The notes beneath the pieces were generated by a model, which was given only the letters and a program-made list of their open reading frames with translations, did not search any database and was not told the origin of the DNA. This document shows, one piece after another, positions 45,801 through 57,800 of a stretch of 64,000 bases of DNA. Origin of the DNA: Symsagittifera roscoffensis (lineage: Eukaryota; Xenacoelomorpha; Acoela; Convolutidae). Position numbers and translations under genes: made by a program. Where the stretch lies: positions 60,352,754 through 60,416,753 of the forward strand of contig NC_087065.1 of assembly GCF_963678635.1 (NCBI RefSeq), read 5' to 3'. How positions within the stretch are numbered: position 1 is the stretch's first letter; every line of letters starts with the position of its first letter.

Positions 45801-48800
45801 CATCGGGGGTGCATGTTCCGGCACAGACATGTACTGTGACGTTGAGGGGGTCACACTCCATCATGCAGTTGTTGCTGATTGAGGGGGCGGCTAAGTCCCT
45901 CTCGTCGCAGTTGAGACTCCACGAGCCGAAGAAGAAGTCGCCACATGTCAGGTTTCTTTCAAGGTCAATGCACACTAAAAACATACTCGTGTTTCAAAAA
46001 TAGATTCCCACCGAAAACAAGTAAATAAGTAAAGAATTTCCAAACAACTTTTTTTTCGAAACTGCTCAGTACTGCATTTATAAATAATGCTCGATTGTGA
46101 TTGGCGAAAAAATAAGAAAAACCAAGTTACTATCACTATCTACATGCTTACATGTCGCCTACCCGTTTCAAAAAGGAGGACTTCAATTAATGGTCCCCTC
46201 ATTAGTTGAATTCCATTGACGTAAAATAAATTTGCTCGGGAAATATGGTTCGATTCTCAAGTCCGTAAACTGGTTATAATTTAGTTCCATTTTTATAAAA
46301 CGATAATATTGCGAGGAACAGATTAATTGTCGCTCGATTAAAAATGGATTATAATGTTACTTTTTCTCTAAACATTAAAAATCCTTTTAATCGAAATCCT
46401 GTAATCGAAATAGCCAGGGGGGATTTAGAGGGGGTGGGGGGAGGGATGACCGAAAAACGCTACTTTTCGGTCAAAATTTCCTTAAAAAACGCCTAAAAAC
46501 GCCTTTTTTGGCCTGTTTTTTCAAAACTTTGCCTGCGGCGCAGAAAATAAAACCAAAACAGGGTCTTTTTAATGCTTTGAGAGAGCTCGGAAAATCAGTT
46601 TGGTCGATCCAAAAAAAAGGTCGACAAAATTTACAAGCCCTCGAGAAAGTCCTAGATCCTCGAGAAAATCCTAGATCCGCCCCTGTTTATAAATTAAACT
46701 TAAATTAAATTTGATTTTTTCTGTGTTTTCATGCAGAATAGCTAAATTATAATCCATTATATTTGAGTTTTTTGTGAGATAATATTTTGTTAGAAAGAAG
46801 GATTATAAGTGATTTCCGGAAAAAATATAATCAATTATAATTGATTATAAATTATTGAAATGTCACCAAAAGGTTATCATTATAATAGATTATAAATCAT
46901 TTAAACATCTAAAATTGGTGCCTATAACTAATTATAATTTTGCTAAAAGTACGATTATAATTATAATATAATTGATTAATTTCTCTTTTTACTGAGTGCG
47001 CGCAGTTATCCAAATCGTTCTAACTGCATGATATCACTTTTCGCGAGGTGGAGGCTGAAGAAAGGGCATGCAGAAACAGGAAAACAGGGAAAAGATTAGA
47101 AGTTTAACTCTTGAGTTTGTTATATTGTTATAAGGACCAATACTTTGTTACCCTTGTGATTATCGAGGGTGTTGCAACCGGGTACAAGGACTTTTTTTCA
47201 CAAAAACAACTTTGCTTACAAGATTTAGCATGTGAGAATGTTACGCGTGTTTCAACTTGCTTCATAAAAACTTCAATATAAATTAAATGTTCAGCACATC
47301 GGGCGTAAAGTTAACACCTGCTTAAGGCGACAAAAACATGTGGTTCAAATCCGACCGGCATATGTTTTGTTTCCTCAAACTATAAATTCTATACTTTTTC
47401 GGACTCGAGTCCTGTTTATTTGTCGGCTTAGTTCCCATAGCTCGATTTTTTTGAAAGTTCAACCTTCTTCGAAATGTCCGAATGCCATTTCTAAAGTCGA
47501 ATTGGCGGAGGTAGTTATGTAATGCGGGTAGTTTTTTGGGTAATTTTTCGAGGAACTTTTGTTTCACTTTTTAAAATTTTTGTTTTTTGAAATTTACAGT
47601 ATTTTTTTTGAAGCTGTTAACTCTGTCGATTAATATCCACAAAATTATTACGCCTGCAACTTTTACGTTTGCGATAAGCAAGCGTTATCAATTCGGAACA
47701 TACATTTTTTTGTAAGCAACTTACCCAACAGAATCACTGAATTGCTTTCTCAAATCAGCACTTTCGTCAACCAACAGATAACTGCTGACCATGTCTGCAT
47801 ATCAGAAATCAGTTCTCTATGCAATTTGATTTTATTGTTACTACCTCTGGTTCAGAAAAAAGTACGTTTCGTGATTTTACCAACTCCGGTATGGAAAAAA
47901 GTTCCTTTTTTCTGTTTTTTTTTACTGGGCTCAAAGCTCTCAGCTCAGCTCATACTTGATTGGTTTAGTGGCATCATGTTACGCCATTAGAGGATCGAAA
48001 CAAGTTTTTCATGCGTGCGAGTCTTTGGAGGAGTTATTGTATTGTTTTCAAAGAGTCTTTTGAGGTTTTTTCAATATATTTTGTGGTGCAACGGGTTTCT
48101 GCCCAAAAATGATCGGTTTTGTTACCAGTTATAAATTTTCTTTCGATGCAAACTTAACTATCAATTTTCCAACTCAAGACAATTTGAGACCCAGATATGA
48201 CCCAGTTATTTTTGGTAGATCTAGTTTTTCTCGATTTTTCATATGCGTTTTGTGACTAAGCGGCTTTCTTCTTAATTTATGCCTTCTAGTTTATCATGGT
48301 ATGTTGTGTGGTATTGCAGGTGGTAGGACTCTCTGCTTCGCTTCTAAGAATGAAACAAACTTTTCAAGTACCTAGTAGTTGTAGACATCAAGATCTGATT
48401 CAATTAGCGTATTGATTGTCTGCGACAAACTTACCGACAGATTATGTCAGCTAGGTTTAATGGAATATTTTATTAAACCAGAAATGTTTTTTTTTGGGAA
48501 CTTTTCACCGAGAATTTATCAAAAATTTGCAAAAACTAACATATCAGATAGTATTTTGATTTTTATATAAATCATCGTAAGCAAATTTGAACAAAATTTT
48601 TTCGATGCAAAGGCAATTTCTTCGAGCAATTTTTAAACAACAATTTGATCAATTTATTGAAAAACTCCCAGACCAACTTTTCAGCAGTTGTTTATCAAAT
48701 TATTGAACATTCAATTTTGAGTTATGCGGAAGTTTAATCAATAATCTATTTTAAATAAATCGCGCTCGCAGCCTAAAAGTGTTAAGCTTGAAACCGGTGA

Positions 48801-51800
48801 AATCAAACCAATCGGTAAAGATGTTTAAGTGCATAAACTCTAAAAAAAAGTGGTGATAACTTTTTCCTGGTAGTTTTGAAAAAAGAAAAAGTGCTATTTA
48901 AACACAAAAAAAAAACGAATTAGTTTTTTTGCTTCTCAACTTAGTTCATAGAAGTGTTCTTTAATGAGGCACCTCCTTGAGGGGTCTTATGACTGGTGAG
49001 TTTGATCTTTGTGAGTATGTGTAAGACTACTGTTGTTCCGACCATTGAAAACGGGAAGGAATTTTGTAACCGGTTGTTTTAGTTTTTTTGTCCTTTCGAT
49101 TTTCACACAAAATTAGGTACCACAACAAATGATTCCTCCGGGTTGAGTGATATATCATAATAAAGCCCTTTCCGTCGTAACTCCGGTTGGGAACTTTGAT
49201 TTTTTGTCTAATGTCGAGCGACGAAAGCCAGCGAGCAGGCTTATTTCTTTTTGTTTTCCGCGCAAATCAGATGCAGGTACTGCAAAAAATATCGCATTAG
49301 TTCGATTGATATAATTTATAAAAGCCCTTCCGGTCGTGATTCGAACGACATTAACAAAGTTAAAAAAATTTTGAGCTAACAAGGTGCGCGTGCAGGATTA
49401 AAATAGCTTATTTATGCTTAATTGAAGCCGTGAAAACGTAGTGCTACTTAATTGAAGTTAATTTTTGGTGTTTTTAGTGCCGTTTTGTAATCAAACACGT
49501 CAAAGATTCAAATTTTTTTTACAATTTTTTTTCGTTTTTCTTGTTATATTTCTACAAAAATTTTTTCGTTCAGGTCTTTTTATCATACCACGCAGAAAAA
49601 CGATAAAAACTTTGTCTTTTTTAAGAATGTGATTGGAATATTCTGTGCTATTTGCACAGTAACCGGCTATCCTTGTTATTTTAAAAACTCAGCTAAAACC
49701 TTAAATCAAATTCAATCAAAAATTACTTGATAACGATGTGGCAGACGTGATGTGATGTGCAACTTCCAATTCATTATTCCAAACAGAGTTAATCTTTTTA
49801 GATCTTTTATAAATTTATGCCTCAATAAATGTTTCCTTAAATTTTTTTCCTTAAATTTTGTTCCTCAAATTTACCTAAGGAATTGTATGCTTTGATATTT
49901 AGATGAAAAATATCCTGTCAGAATTAAAAAACATGCGAGTTTTTGATAGGATTTAAATAGGTATTTGCATTATTGGTAGCTATCACAGTCTTTGTTAAGC
50001 TTATGAATGAGTTTGTTTAGTTTAGCCAAATAGAACATTGAAAAAGCCTTTCTTCGAAAACTACAAAGAGCAAATAATTGTTTCTGCAGCCTTCAATAAA
50101 TTGATTTTTTTTTCAATAAATTTTTTTTTTCATTCTTTGAAGATTTTACAATACAATGTAGAACTAGAGAAATGTGCTAACAGTAGCTGTTAATTTACGA
50201 TATAAGATATACATAAAATAATTTTAAAATTTTTTTCTTTAGTTAACCAAATTCTTTCTGCAATTTTAGTCGTACGATTTTTAGTTTTTGAGTGTTGTGT
50301 ACATATGAACATGAAAATATTGATGGATTATCGCCTCGTTTTCTAATTTCGCCTAACTTCGCTGCGGTTTTTCAAAAATTAACTCTTTTGTTTTTTCTAC
50401 ACAAATTTTTCTTTCCGGTTCTTTTCCATTAAAATTTTGGAATTAGTCATCTTTATGGACTTCAATAAAATTGTTTTCATTTTGATTAGAGGTCTTTACA
50501 ATTTGACATTACTGAATCTTTTAAAACGCTAGACAATTTTTGAGTCTTATGTTTTTAGTAGAACATAAAGATTATAAAAATACTATACAAATAGAGAAAA
50601 CAAGTAGGGTAGCACAGAGTTTTCCGACCCCACTTAAAAAAATAGAATACAAAATTCTTTGTTTTCAATCAAAGTCCGTCTTTTATTTGTGATGAGAAAA
50701 CTATAAAAACGCGCAGCACCTAGGTGGATTAGACGTCTTATTAGCTAGTTTTATTCAATAGTGAAGGAAAAACAAAAAATTGGAAGAACATTTCAGAGAA
50801 AAATTATATATTTTGTGAGTAATTTTTGATGTAATTTTAAAGTATTTTTTTGAGTATTTTTCAATGTAAGAACAAAACAGTTTTTGCCAGGTAAGCGCTA
50901 AATGAATCATCCAAACTAGTTGCACTGGATTAGATTAAATGTTCCACTACTTATATGAAAAATTGTCTTTTTGAAAGCCTATTCGCCGGAAAGTAGACTA
51001 AAACTTAAAAACTTATAGCCGCTTTTTTAGACACTGTGATAAATTTTTGCTAACTGTTCAAAGCCATTTGAATCACGACGGAAAAGGATTAATATGATAT
51101 ATCACTCGACCCATTCCGAGTAATTTGTTACTTTTTCAACTTGTTTTTCTGCCCTGTGTGATGAGAAGATTTGAATGAAAACCGTATAAAATAGCAAATA
51201 ATTGCAAGTGAGATGCATCTAGGTTTGTTTTTGCTGCTTGGCAATTCAGTTGCGTTAGATGTGAGGAAAGCAACACGGGCATATTAATCGTCAAACTTAA
51301 TTTGTTTTAAAATTTTACATCATCCCTCTAAAATCAAAAAAATTCGAAGCTTGCTAGAGCGAAACTGATTTAGTTTTTAAGCTTGAAATTGGTTCCACTG
51401 AATTCGAAATCAACTGTGACAGTGCACCATTATTAAGAGTTCAAACCAAAGACAAAGAACAGGCATCAATGTTAAGATTATGAAGATTATCATAATTTTG
51501 ATTGTAATGTATAAAAATCAATTATGTTTGAATTGGCGTTATTCAGCATGCTAGTTTTTGCAATTTTTCTCGCTAGAATTCTTAGCAAAAAGCAAGGTCG
51601 TAACTAATGAATTTTTTTGGTGAACGAAAAACAGTGTGTGAAAAATCAAAAAATTGAAAGATCAAAACAAAGTTCAGAATTTTTAAGGCGCTGTTTTAAA
51701 ATCGATTTAACAGTGATTTCATTTTGCGTAATTTATGAATTGAATTCTGCTTTTACTTACCGAAATTTATGACATTTCGATATTCTGTGTTGACTTTCTG

Positions 51801-54800
51801 ACAATTACGGTTAATTAATGTATGAAATGAAATGTTGTCAATCAGCCAGCTAACCAAAACCGATCTACCTCAGAACCGAAACGAGGCAGCAATATGGTCC
51901 GCCGACCCAAACAGGAGCAGTTCCTGGATACGAGAGCTGTCTCTGCTGACTTTGGAGCTCTCACCTCTTCTCGTCTGGTTGTGGGGGGGGGGCGAGGATT
52001 TTTTTGTTAGAATTCATAGCGAGAAGAGAAAAACCAAGGTCGTAACTAATGAATTCTGATTTTAAATACCGAAATTTATGACAGTTCGATATTCTGTGTT
52101 GACTTGTAATTTCCGATAATTACCGTTGATTTACATATGAAATGAAATGTTGTCAATCAGCCAGCTAACCGAAACCGATCTACCTCAGAACCGAAACGAG
52201 GCAGAAATAGTAACAATGGAAGCAAAGTTAGGCACCGGACTACAAATGGCTACAATGCTAGTTTGCAGAGATCTTACAATAACTTAAAAAATAAGATTTT
52301 TTTATTCATAACGTGACTTGGAGTCTCGTGTGATATAATTGTTTTAAAAAGGTTGTCAAACGATGGGTTGAAGTAGGTTGTAGACTGAAAATTTTTGGAT
52401 AGATTTTCTCTGATGGCTATTTATTCATTAGATGGTTGTCTTTCTCAGCCAGCTATTTTTTTTCATCTCAACTGACATTTCATATTTTAAAAAAGATCTC
52501 AGTTTTTTCACAATTAGTCTGGTTGCATTCAAAAAATGGTATCCTCTTCCCATTCCAAAGCCAAAAAAGTAAGTTCCAAACCTGGTGGTGGTTCCGTTGT
52601 AGTTCCTGGGATTGTAGTCGACTAAAACATCATGACATGATAAATTTCGATAATTTTTTACCATTGATGTTTTAGAAAACTTTCGTTGACAGCTTTTCTC
52701 AGGACAGCAGTTTTGATTTGCTGAAATCTGCCGAAGCATAAGCATTATAATGACAACTTTTTCTTGCGAAAAAAGAGCTTTTCTTTTTAGTCAGTTAAGA
52801 TTATGAATTTGTTTTTTTTTCTGTGCGCGCTATCACCTCAAAATTCGTATATGTTAGCTTCGACGTATATATAAGCATTTTAGCACCTTCTTCGGGGATT
52901 TCTTGACCCTTTGACCACCCAAAGTGTCCCCCTGTGATAAAACTTTATGTCATCCATTGTTGGCTGTTATACTAATTTGACGTGGGTGGGCGAGCTGAAA
53001 AGACGCAGTTTCCGGTAAAAAACTTCTAAACAGTAACTAAAATTGGGTAATTGGAGCAGAAATTTGTGTCAATTTAAAAATCTTCATAGTGTTTTGGGAG
53101 AGCTAAGAAAATTGATTTGGTCGACTAAACGAGGTCGACAAAACTTTCGGAATTTTCAGTCAAACAGTGATTATGACAATTCCAGGTTTCGCTAAGAGCC
53201 GGAAAGTCTCCTTTGCCAGCCTTAGCAATGACCCATTCTAAGGAGCAGTTTAAAGGGCAGCAAGTTTTTAGAGGGAGCAATTTTTGTTGAAAGATCAACC
53301 GAGCAGACCTAAAGGGTTTACTATTAGTTTCTGCATCATTTATGGCAAATTTTTAGATTTTTCATCTAATATAATAGTTTTGTTTGATACCTTACACTAT
53401 TTGCGAAATTTCAGTTAGCAGAACTGTATATTTGGACAATTTTCTTGAATTTCGAAACGATATACAGCATAAGTTATCAACTCCGGGCTGAATTGACGCT
53501 CGTTCTTTTGTTTTCCGATTGAAAGCACGCATCGAATCAAACTTTGGGCCCACTTCGGCTTAATATCTGGCATGATTAATTGAACGAAATAGACGAAAAA
53601 GTTGTCTTTTTTAGGACGGATAAAACCCGGAATACCTTCGACCAAGGACTATTAGCAATTGGGAAGCAGGTTCAAATCAATCACTCCTCATTCAACGAAC
53701 AATAGGGTAAAAATATTACCTGTTCAGCAGTTGTAGAAATTGTACATTCATCTACAATAAAAACAAGGTTGCTCGTTTCAGAAGCTCAGTGATTAATAAA
53801 AACAGCCAAGAAGTTAAAATAACGGGGCTAATGAAAACTTTCGTAGAGCATTTTCAGTGCATAATGCGACAACTCGCAACAAAAGACAACTCGCAATAAA
53901 ATTACAACGCGCATTAAAATACAACTCGTAAAATACTCACCGCCGCTGTCGCGCCAACGTGTTACCAGCTTAGCCGACAGAGAGTAGGACTTTATATGAA
54001 GTTTAGAGCCGGTTATCGCTTTCCTTAAATTGTGCGAGTTGTCTTTTGTTACGAGTTGTCTTTTGTTGCGAGTTGTCGCGGTACCGATTTTTATGCAATT
54101 TATATCGACATAAATATGATATAAAATTAGAAGCTAATGTCAATTTTTGTTATATCGAACTAATAAAAATGTTTTTTCTTAAAGTAGAAAATTATTTGGT
54201 CGAAAAATGTCTTAAGACCGAACAAATTAGTTTGTTGAGCTCATTCAAAACAATAAACCGACAATTTTTTTAACGCTGTATGCAAAAATTTGAAGAAAAA
54301 AACATCTATGTTGATCAAAATATTGCACCAATTGGGAGGCAAAGGGATCAAATTCTTGATGGAGACGAGAGTGGGGGCTTCGTCCGGCCCCGTCTCAGAA
54401 CCCTAATTCCGCCTAGAGTGACATAGTTTAATGGGTTGCAATTCGATACAAAAATAGCAATTAAATTAGTTTAATGTTTCGCATCAAAGTCAGGGATCAA
54501 CTTACGGTCCGAGAAATCATCGCAACTGTCAGAGCAATGCAGAGGGTCGCTGGTGTTCAATAGAGCACCGGTATCCACAAAGACACTTGCCGACGATGGT
54601 CCTGCAACTGTAGCCACGTCAGAGATGACGTACAGGTAGATTCTCTGGATCTCGACGTCGTCCTCTGGCGTCGGCAGAGACCAGGTGAAGGCGACCGAAG
54701 TACCTTCGTCGAATTCAGCTTCGGCAGCTTGAACCGGAGGTGGCAGGGGGTCAGTGCTAGTCGTGAACTCTACTCCAGATGCAGCTGCTAGTTTCTATAA

Positions 54801-57800
54801 CATTAATATTAAAATCCAAAATTATCATGCAACCAAAATTTTAAAAAAAAATGAATGCTAGCATAATAATTAAGATTGCAAATTTTAAAAAAGTTGTAAT
54901 AACATTTCGCGACAAAATCATTGAAAAAAAATTTAGCAGGTTTAACAGCCAAACATTGTTGAACACCAACCTTGCGATTGGATGTGAACTTCGTGTAGCC
55001 GGATCCAAAATCTGAGAAGGTGACCAGGTACAAACTGCCATCAAGAGTTTTAACAACGATATTAAAGTTGAAGCTGGATGCAGGCAAAGCATCAAACTGT
55101 AGTTTAATTTGATTCACTGACTCATGACACTGCTCAAGCTGCAGACTGATAGTCGAAGCATCCACCAAATTATCCATTGCTGCACCGACAGAACAAATAG
55201 CACACGTTTCAGTTGCAGTGGAGGTCGTTCTGACATAAGAGGTGGAACGCATAGTAGTTGTTGTAGATCCCCATGTTGTAGAAGAGGTAGTTCCGCTTGT
55301 TGTGGGAGAAGGTGTAGTTCCGCTTGTTGGGGGAGAAGTAGTAGTTCCGCTTGTTGGGGGAGAAGTAGTAGTTCCGCTTGTTGGGGGAGAAGTAGTAGTT
55401 CCGCCTGTTGGGGGAGAAGGTGAAGTTTCGCTTGTTGGAGGAGAAGGTGTAGTTCCGCTAGTTGGGGGAGAAGGTGTAGTTCCGCTAGTTGGAGGAGAAG
55501 GTGTAGTTCCGCTAGTTGGGGGAGAAGGTGTAGTTCCGCTTGTTGGGGGAGAAGTAGTAGTTCCGCTAGTTGGGGGAGAAGGTGTAGTTCCGCTTGTTGT
55601 GGGAGAAGGTGTAGTTCCGCTAGTTGGGGGAGAAGGTGTAGTTCCGCTTGTTGTGGGAGAAGGTGTAGTTCCGCTTTTTGGGGGAGAAGGTGTAATTTTG
55701 CTTGTTGGAGGAGAAGGTGTAGTTCCGCTTGTTGGGGGAGAAGTAGTAGTTCCGCTTGTTGGGGGAGAAGTAGTAGTTCCGCTAGTTGGGGGAGAAGGTG
55801 TAGTTCCGCTTGTTGTGGGAGAAGGTGTAGTTCCGCTAGTTGGGGGAGAAGTAGTAGTTCCGCTTGTTGGGGGAGAAGGTGTAGTTTCGCTTGTTGGAGG
55901 AGAAGTTGTAGTTCCGCTTGTTGTGGGAGAAGGTGTAGTTCCGCTTTTTGGGGCAGAAGGTGTAGTTTCGCTTGTTGGAGGAGAAGGTGTAGTTCCGCTT
56001 GTTGGGGGAGAAGTAGTAGTTCCGCTTGTTGGGGGAGAAGTAGTAGTTCCGCTTGTTGTGGGAGAAGGTGTAGTTCCGCTTTTTGGGGGAGAAAGTGTAG
56101 TTTCGCTTGTTGGAGGAGAAGGTGTAGTTCCGCTTGTTGTGGGAGAAGGTGTAGTTCCGCTTTTTGGGGGAGAAGGTGTAGTTTCGCTTGTTGGAGGAGA
56201 AGGTGTAGTTCCGCTTGTTGGGGGAGAAGTAGTAGTTCCGCTTGTTGGGGGAGAAGTAGTAGTTCCGCTTGTTGTGGGAGAAGGTGTAGTTCCGCTTTTT
56301 GGGGGAGAAGGTGTAGTTTCGCTTGTTGGAGGAGAAGGTGTAGTTCCGCTTGTTGGGGGAGAGATAGTAGTTCCGCTAGTTGGGGGAGAAGGTGTAGTTC
56401 CGCTTGTTGTGGGAGGAGGTGTAGTTCCGCTTGTTGTTGGAGAAGGTGTAGTTCCGCTTTTTGGGGGAGAAGGTGAAGTTTCGCTTGTTGGAGGAGAAGG
56501 TGTAGTTCCGCTTGTTGGGGGAGAAGGTGTAGTTCCGCTTGCTGGGGGAGAAGGTGTAGTTCCGCTTGTTGTGGGAGAAGGTGTAGTTCTGCTTGCTGTG
56601 GGAGAAGATGTAGTTTCGCTTGTTGGAGCAGAAGGTGTAGTTCCGCTTGTTGGGGGAGAAGTAGTAGTTCCGCTAGTTGGGGGAGAAGGTGTAGTTCCGC
56701 TAGTTGGGGGAGATGGTGTAGTTCCGCTTGTTATGGGAGAAGGCGTAGTTCCGCTTGTTGTGGGAGAAGGTGTAGTTCCGCTTTTTGGGGGAGTAGAGGA
56801 AGTTTCGGTTGTTGGAGGAGAAGGTGTAGTTCCGCTTGCTGGGGGAGAAGGTGTAGTTCCGCTTGTTGTGGGAGAAGGTGTAGTTCTGCTTGCTGTGGGA
56901 GAAGATGTAGTTTCGCTTGTTGGAGCAGAAGGTGTAGTTCCGCTTGTTGGGGGAGAAGTAGTAGTTCCGCTTGTTGTGGGAGAAGGTGTAGTTCCGCTAG
57001 TTGGGGGAGATGGTGTAGTTCCGCTTGTTATGGGAGAAGGCGTAGTTCCGCTTGTTGTGGGAGAAGGTGTAGTTCCGCTTTTTGGGGGAGTAGAGGAAGT
57101 TTCGGTTGTTGGAGGAGAAGGTGTAGTTCCGCTTGTTGGGGGAGAAGGTGTAGTTCCGCTTGCTGGGGGAGAAGGTGTAGTTCCGCTTGCTGGGGGAGAA
57201 GGTGTAGTTCCGCTTGTTGTGGGAGAAGGTGTAGTTCCGCTTGCTGTGGCAGAAGGTGTAGTTCCGCTTGCTGTGAGAGAAGGTGTAGTTTCGCTTGTTG
57301 GAGCAGAAGGTGTAGTTCCGCTTGTTGGGGGAGAAGTAGTAGTTCCGCTAGTTGGGGGAGAAGGTGTAGTTCCGCTTGTTGTGGGAGAAGGTGTAGTTCC
57401 GCTAGTTGGGGGAGATGGTGTAGTTCCGCTTGTTATGGGAGAAGGCGTAGTTCCGCTTGTTGTGGGAGAAGGTGTAGTCCCGCTTTTTGGGGGAGAAGGT
57501 GAAGTTTCGGTTGTTGGAGGAGAAGGTGTAGTTCCGCTTGTTGGGGGAGAAGGTGTAGTTCCGCTTGCTGGGGGAGAAGGTGTAGTTCCGCTTGTTGGAG
57601 GAGAAGGTGTAGTTCCGCTTGTTGGTGGAGAAGGTGTAGTTCCGCTTGTTGGGGGAGAAGGTGTGGTTCCGCTTGTTGGAGGAGAAGGTGTAGTTCCGCT
57701 TGTTGTGGGAGAAGGTGTAGTTCCGCTAGTTGGGGGAGAAGGTGTAGTTCCGCTTGTTGGAGGAGAAGGTGTAGTTCCGCTTGTTGGGGGAGAAGATGTA

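Larger units (their letters stand above)
45975..54505. other. Long intron of the mucin-like gene with nested repeats
   Basis: About 8.5 kb, phase 1 at both ends. It contains no convincing exon. It holds a MITE (46415-46685), a pair of inverted repeats (49140-51115), a tandem duplication (51743-52209), a foldback element (53867-54078) and two dispersed motifs (49635-49679, 50600-50630). Confidence 0.65.

Noticed and set aside
49155-49382. 75-codon minus-strand ORF in the mucin intron
   Set aside because: It overlaps a dispersed repeat end, lacks splice support in the right phase and has no recognisable motif.
52582-52621. Possible 40-bp exon in the long mucin intron (NPRNYNGTTT)
   Set aside because: It has AG/GT borders, but its phase (1 in, 2 out) breaks the frame of the next exon, whereas direct joining of 54506 to 45974 keeps it.
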